From Pegoplata infirma (taxonomy: Eukaryota > Arthropoda > Insecta > Diptera > Anthomyiidae): a DNA stretch of 64,000 bases. Below the pieces are notes generated by a model that saw only the letters and a program-made list of their open reading frames with translations, had not been told where the DNA came from and did not search any database. Of the stretch, positions 58,710-64,000 are shown piece after piece (position 1 is the first letter of the stretch; each line of letters begins with the position of its first letter). The stretch lies in the NCBI GenBank assembly GCA_963921195.1, contig CAWUER010000514.1, forward strand, positions 744,001 to 808,000, read 5' to 3'. The position numbers were made by a program, and so were the translations under genes.

Positions 58710-58810
58710 CCCTTAAGTGCTGTTGGGGCCTATAATTTTTTTCATTTAATTGAGATAATGTAAGTGTATTTTGTTTACAGGGTCGAATAGGCCCCACCAG
58801 CACTAAAGGG
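58710..58810. mobile_element. 101-bp piggyBac-like MITE
   Basis: It begins CCCTTAAGTGCTG and ends CAGCACTAAAGGG, with TTAA on each side (58706-58709, 58811-58814). GGGGCCTAT / ATAGGCCCC extend the inverted repeat. This is the cleanest of the TTAA/CCCT units and lies outside R1. Confidence 0.75.
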
Positions 58811-58814
58811 TTAA

Positions 58815-59376
58815 TATTCTGAATTTAAATAAAAAGACATATGTTAAGACCTTTTAAAATGACATCAAGTAGTTTCATTTATTTCCACTTAGAAAATTTG
58901 TTAATGTTTAAAAATTCAAAATCTTCTAAAATTTTACCTTTGACCTTTAGTTGGGACAATTTTTAATTTCTCAATTTTGCCCTAAATTTGCAAATTGAAT
59001 TATTCTATCTCGTGTTGATATAATTCGGTCCAAAACATATGAAGTTTGTAAAAAAAAGCAACAAAAAATAAATAAAAGCTAAAAAAGTGCAAAAATCACT
59101 ACTTTCCCGAAATCCGCCGAAATTACATCACTGTAATAGCCAAATGAAAACATCAAAGCCTACAATTTTTGGGGTTTTTATTCCTTTATATGTGCTTAAC
59201 AAACCCTTAAACTCCAATAGCCGATTTTTTTAAATTTCTTTAACAAAAAAATAAAAATTTAAAATTGGAGATTTGAAAACCGTGCTTAAAAATTCAGACC
59301 TTTTTAGCATAAAATTAAAACAAGTTAGCAAAACACAATATTATAAATACTCATCATCTTAGTACATTCGGTATGT
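58815..59376 (-). repeat. Right arm of the large inverted duplication
   Basis: It mirrors 50262-50560 and parts of 49840-49867 (for example AAATTTCTTTAACAAAAAAA near 59234 with its complement near 50275). Non-coding. Confidence 0.6.
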
Positions 59377-59615
59377 TAAGTTCAAGGCTGATTTATTACG
59401 AAGAAAATAAGAGGTTTTTTCATAAAATCCGTCAAAAATTGCAGAAGTTACTTGCATTTGAACAAAAATGCATCAATTCATAACATAAATACAACTGTTT
59501 TGTATAAAACTGAATTAATGCATTTTTGTTCAAATGCATCTAACGTCTTCAATTTTTAACGAATTTTATTAAAACTACTCTTATTTTCTTCGTAATAAAT
59601 CAGACTTGAACCTTA
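59377..59615. repeat. 240-bp foldback MITE
   Basis: The ends TTCAAGGCTGATTTATTACG and CGTAATAAATCAGACTTGAA pair. Inner pairs include GCATTTGAACAAAAATGCAT and its complement. The target duplication is uncertain. Confidence 0.7.
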
Positions 59616-60343
59616 TATACAGAAATAAAACTGAAAATTTTGTAACTTTGTAAAATTTACAAGGAAATTAGGTAGGTTCACTTTGCGGACTTTCCTTGTA
59701 AATCACAGGAAACTCCAACGATTGAATTCAATTCTGATGGCAAAATCGAATTCAGAAGGCCAAAATACATAAGGATTAGAGGCTCTAGTTTCTGGGTCAG
59801 AAACTTTTTTGTTTTTTTTTGTGATTCAGCGTTATTGAAGCCACCAGATTTTTTCATAAAATCTTAAATAAAAATAACGGCATTAAATGCGACGTTTTTT
59901 TTTTTAATTAAGCTTATGCTATACGCTTTATTATCACAATGTAAAAGCAGTAACAATGTCTAACATTTTTTTTACATTCCATCATGTATTAGAAATACTT
60001 CAATTTTGGAAAATTTTACAAAAAAAAAACAAAAATATTTTTACTAAAATTAAAAAAAAAACACAGAAATGTATTTGGAAATGCATGAAGTGATGGTTCC
60101 ATAATAAGAAAATTACCTTTGAATGAGTAAATCCAAAAAAAAAATTCTAGAAATAAGTTGATTTTCAATTTTAAGTACCACATTCAAAGCCACCAAAAAC
60201 TATTTGATTTTGACGACGGATTGCAAGAAAAGTAAATAACTTAGAACAATAGTTGTGACAGAAAGTTTTGTTTAATTTTATATACTTTAACCCAAAATTA
60301 ATAGTTTTTCTAAATTTTTTTTTTCAGTTTTGAATTAAGCGCC
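59616..60343. other. AT-rich DNA, no gene seen
   Basis: Unique-looking AT-rich sequence up to the LINE target duplication. No ORF or repeat I can support. Confidence 0.45.
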
Positions 60344-60355
60344 ACTTTTGATCCA

Positions 60356-62883
60356 CCTTACAAATAGGTATAACTTTCATATTCCAGGCTATGCATTCCA
60401 CAAAACAAACCACCCTGATGGTAAAGCTCATGGTGGTACTGGCATTCTAATTAGAAATAGAATAAAACACCATGCCCTAGAAGAATTCTCCAAAAATTAT
60501 TTACAGGCTACAACAATTAAAGTTAGTTGTTAGCTTGGAGATTTGACATTGAGCTCAATCTATTGTCCGCCGCGGTTCCCAGTAACTAAGGCTCAGTTTG
60601 AAGAATTTTTTAAGACTCTAGGAGATTGTTTTCTGGTTTGTGGGGATTATAATGCCAAACATACCTACTGGGGCTCTCGCTTATGTAACCCCAGAGGAAG
60701 ACAGTTATACAATGTATTAGCTGATCATAGGAATAGGTTGGATGTTTTGTCCCCTGGACAGCCAACATATTGACCCACTGATCCAAGGAAAATTCCAGAC
60801 CTAATAGATTTTGCTATATCTCGGAATATTGGCAGAAATTCAATATCGACCGAAATATCGTATGACCTTTCCTCTGACCACTCTCCGGTAATTGTTACTT
60901 ACTACGGCAACACTGGGCTGATGTCCCCTTTGGACTCATCACCAACTAGGACAAACTGGGTCCAGTATAGAAAATACGTAAGTAGTCATATACAAACCAA
61001 TCCTGTACTACAGTGTGAGGAGGATATAGATGAGTGTGTCAATGACTTAACGTCTGTAATGTTTTCGGCTACTCAGCACTCTACTTCGAAAAGTCAAGTA
61101 CGATCAAAACCCCGGTCCCATATTTCGAACGCAGATATTGAACGTCTTCTTCGCGAAAAGATAAAGTTGAGAAGAGAATGGCAATCTAGTAGATCGCCTG
61201 CTGCGAAGCAGAGACTGTCTAAAGCATGCAAAAATCTTAGCAAAGCCCTTCATATGGAGGAGGATCGCATTAATGAATCTTACGTGGAAAGTCTTACGAA
61301 TACGAAATATACAAACTTCTCTTTATGGAAAGCAACAAAGAATATGAAACCACCGGTAGAGAGTGAACAACCAATAAGAAAGCCTGATGGTTCTTGGGCA
61401 CGCAGTGATGAAGATAAAGCAACTGTTTTTGCTAGCTATCTTAGTAGTGTGTTTTTGCCAAATCCTCCATCGAATAGTTTTAATCTTTTGGAACCAGAAC
61501 CATCAGAGTCACTTTTTGATAATATTTACATGGACGTCCAGGACATTCATACTGTAATAAATGACAACCTTTGTCCTAAAAAGGCCCCTGGTTTTGACCT
61601 GATTACTCCTGTAATGATTAAAAATCTACCGAGTATTGCGATATCTTTGCTCTCAAGTTTGTTTAATGCGATCTTGCGAATGGGATATTTTCCTCATGCG
61701 AATGATACCCAAGCCAGGTAAAAACCTCACATTACCATCCTCATATAGGCCTATTAGTTTACTGCCATGCCTTTCAAAGCTATTCGAGAAAATATTTCTT
61801 AGGAAAATAACTCCATTTTTGAACAGTAACAACATCATCCCTGTTCATCAGTTTGGTTTCCGTGAGCAACATGGAACTATCGAGCAGGTAAACCGTATTA
61901 CTGGAGAAATAAGGAAAACTTTTGAGGACAAAAAATATTGTTCTGCTATATTCTTAGATGTAGCTAAAGCTTTCGATAAAGTGTGGCATGAGGGTCTCAT
62001 TTACAAGATAAAAAGTCTGTTACCTCCTAGTACTCATAGAATTCTAGAGTCCTACCTCTCAAACCGTCTTTTTAGGGTAGGATATAAAGACTTTGTCACA
62101 AACGACTACGAGATTAAAGCAGGTGTCCCACAAGGAAGTGTTCTTGGCCCCACACTTTATCTAATTTTTACGTACGATTTACCAATATGCGATAATATGA
62201 TAACATCGACATTTGCTGATGACACGGCTATATTGAGCAGTCATACAAATCCAGTAGTAGCGTCCCTGGAATTAAATAATCATCTCAGAAATGTGGAAAC
62301 GTGGATGGGAAACTGGCGAATACGGGTAAATGAACTCAAGAGTAAACACGTTACATTTACACTCAGAACAGGCAATTGTCCAATAGTTACACTGAATAAT
62401 GTAAACATCCCACAGTCTGAGTCTGTTTCATACCTTGGCATTCACCTAGACAGACGCCTTACTTGGCGTCGACACATTGAAGCTCAGAGGCTTCAAATGA
62501 AGCTTAAAGCCAGCAGTATGCACTGGCTTATAGGTGGCCATTCCAAGCTTAGCCTTGACTGTAAAGTCATCCTGTATAAAACTATATTAAAGCCAATATG
62601 GACTTATGGCATACAACTATGGGGAACTGCAAGCAACTCCAATATTGAACTTTTACAGAGGGCCCAATCAAAAATCCTTAGAACCATCACAGATGCGCCC
62701 TGGTATATTAGAAATTCAAATATACACAAGGACTTGGATATCCCTCTTGTAAAGGAGGAGTTCTCGAAAATTCGTGAGAAATATAATGTCAGACTCCTGA
62801 GTCACCCTAACCCACTAGCGAGGCAGTTGACTGAAAATCGTTTAACCACAAGGCTAAGAAGAGCCGATATGCCGCCCAGTTGA
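60356..62883 (+). pseudogene. LINE ORF2 (endonuclease-reverse transcriptase), degraded
   Basis: It would nick target DNA and copy the LINE RNA. The APE-type endonuclease part is visible as GYAFHKTNHP, GTGILIRNR, CGDYNAKHTYWGS and SSDHSPV. The reverse transcriptase has KKAPGFDLITP, SSYRPISLLP, FLDVAKAFDKVWHEG, AGVPQGSVLGP and catalytic FADDTA (about 62210-62227). It ends at TGA 62881-62883. In-frame stops TAG (60531-60533) and TGA (60771-60773, at a place where Trp is usual), plus a frame change near 61690-61715, inactivate it. The frame change also removes a few residues before the PKPGK motif. Motif style and poly(A) tail favour the Jockey clade over R1 or CR1. Confidence 0.93.
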
Positions 62884-63022
62884 GAAGAGGCGCTTATAGG
62901 AATATGGCTCCGTGACAGGAGTAACTAGTTATTAAATTTAGTTATAAGATTTTATTACATATTGTTAGGCCCACAAGGGCAGATTCAATATTGAAAATAA
63001 AAGTTTAAAAAAAAAAAAAAAA
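60356..63022 (+). mobile_element. Jockey-clade LINE, 5'-truncated
   Basis: The 12-bp target duplication ACTTTTGATCCA flanks it (60344-60355 and 63023-63034). It has no 5' UTR or ORF1, starts inside the endonuclease domain, and ends with AATAAA (62995-63000) and a poly(A) tract (63007-63022). Together these show target-primed reverse transcription with 5' truncation. The intact duplication suggests a moderately recent insertion. Confidence 0.93.
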
Positions 63023-63034
63023 ACTTTTGATCCA

Positions 63035-63600
63035 TTTCAAACCAATGTGCGACGCACTGATTTCACTGGCCAAAAGTACAAAAAAATTTAGTCACCGATT
63101 TTTAAAATTTTAAGGCATAATATATCCAAATTAAGGTAGCCAAAAAATTAGGTCAAACTATTGCCAATTGTGGGCGTGGCATGCTGTCAAATTCAACTGT
63201 TTTTTTTTTTAATTTCAGAAAAAGATGATTTTTTTTTGGTTTTTTATTAAAAATAAATGGTTACTACTCGCAAGTTATGATAGATAATGACATGCGGTTT
63301 TTTTTACAAGGTTGGTGGGGTTGTAGTCTTTTGTTGTTGTAAGTGGTCACAGCCCTACCGTTTAGTATTAGGGGTGTTCTGATATATTTCTTAAACTACT
63401 ATATTTTTGTCAAATTTCAACTTCAGTAGAATAGAACTTTTAGGGAAAGCGAGGGAACAAGGAATGTATACACTCTGGGGAAAGGTGGAAGTGTCCTCTT
63501 TAACGCAATATATACTTCTGCACCCGCCACGATCCGCCGGTAGAAACATTTTTCATTTTAATGAAATAACTCAAATTTTTTTTTTTTTCAAAAAACGATA
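63035..63600. other. AT-rich DNA, no gene seen
   Basis: Flank of the LINE with poly(T) runs. A 64-codon ORF at 63407 has no recognisable domain. Confidence 0.4.
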
Positions 63601-64000
63601 ATTTATGGTGTTTACCGCATCGAAACATCGGTCTATGACCCCATAAAGTATATATATTACTGAAAGGGGATCGATTTTTAGTTATTTAAGCGCTTTCCGT
63701 CTGTCCGTCCGTCCGTCAGACTGTGGACGACACGATATAGTCCAAAGTAAAAGATCTAGACGCCTGAAGTTTCCTACAAATATGTCTTATGGTCTTGGGC
63801 TGATTAAGTTCGAAAATAGGGACATTCGGATCAGGGGGAAAAAAGATAATTTCTAACAGGTTTTTGTACTTTTGCTTAGCCAATGAAACATTTTAATGTC
63901 AGAAGAAGTTCAAAGTCCTGTAGTTGGATCCAGAGGACTAGAAAATGTAAAAATGTGTTTTGGTCCACCCATTTTTGTGGGCGTGGACAAAAAAATATTT
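63601..64000 (-). mobile_element. mini-me/Helentron-like element, cut by window end
   Basis: Text around 63620-63660 (CATCGAAACATCGGTCTATG, ACCCCATAAAGTATATATA) is the complement of 4555-4615. A GTCTGTCCGTCCGTCCGTC microsatellite follows at 63699-63718, and GTGGGCGTGG closes at about 63976. Same family as 4028-4670, opposite strand. Confidence 0.55.

Overview
This window looks like non-coding, transposon-dense DNA from a higher fly (Diptera, Brachycera; probably a large-genome, very AT-rich species). Three things point that way: one host exon matching the serum response factor gene blistered (bs), a Jockey-clade LINE, and an Osvaldo/Ulysses-like Ty3/gypsy retrotransposon surrounded by fly-type mini-me/Helentron-like, hAT and foldback repeats. 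There are no bacterial operons, rRNA genes or CRISPR arrays.

Layout. 1-4.68 kb: AT-rich DNA with a hAT deletion derivative, a dispersed repeat (here called R1) and a mini-me-like element. 4.69-21.72 kb: one LTR retrotransposon with very long LTRs (about 2.8 kb once later insertions are removed). Its gag is intact and its pol carries three frame breaks. The 5' LTR holds a 2.45 kb TIR element (itself interrupted by a foldback) and a 287 bp MITE; the 3' LTR holds two different hAT elements. Because the LTRs began as copies, each one serves as the empty-site control for the other, so insertion boundaries and target duplications can be read directly. 21.7-28.2 kb: MITEs, an inverted R1 copy, a second copy of the TIR element and small foldbacks. 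28.2-35.1 kb: a roughly 160 bp degenerate tandem array split by a 4.8 kb composite palindrome. 37.28-37.76 kb, minus strand: the bs exon, the only host coding sequence I can support; everything above 37.76 kb would be its upstream intron. 40.07-49.04 kb: a 496 bp satellite with four units in one orientation and ten in the other, interrupted by two transposons. 49.0-59.6 kb: nested palindromes and hAT-type elements. 60.36-63.02 kb: a 5'-truncated Jockey LINE with poly(A) tail and a 12 bp target duplication. 63.6-64.0 kb: the edge of another mini-me-like element.

How it fits together. The region reads as a host intron and flank grown by layer upon layer of insertion. Retroelement proteins (Gag, Pol, LINE ORF2) are the only other coding sequences, and all but Gag are broken. 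Most DNA elements are non-autonomous and lack a recognisable transposase. The most distinctive signals are a textbook -1 frameshift heptamer at the gag/pol overlap, the long near-perfect inverted repeats able to fold into long RNA hairpins, and the inverted satellite whose two outer ends stop at the same point of the repeat unit.
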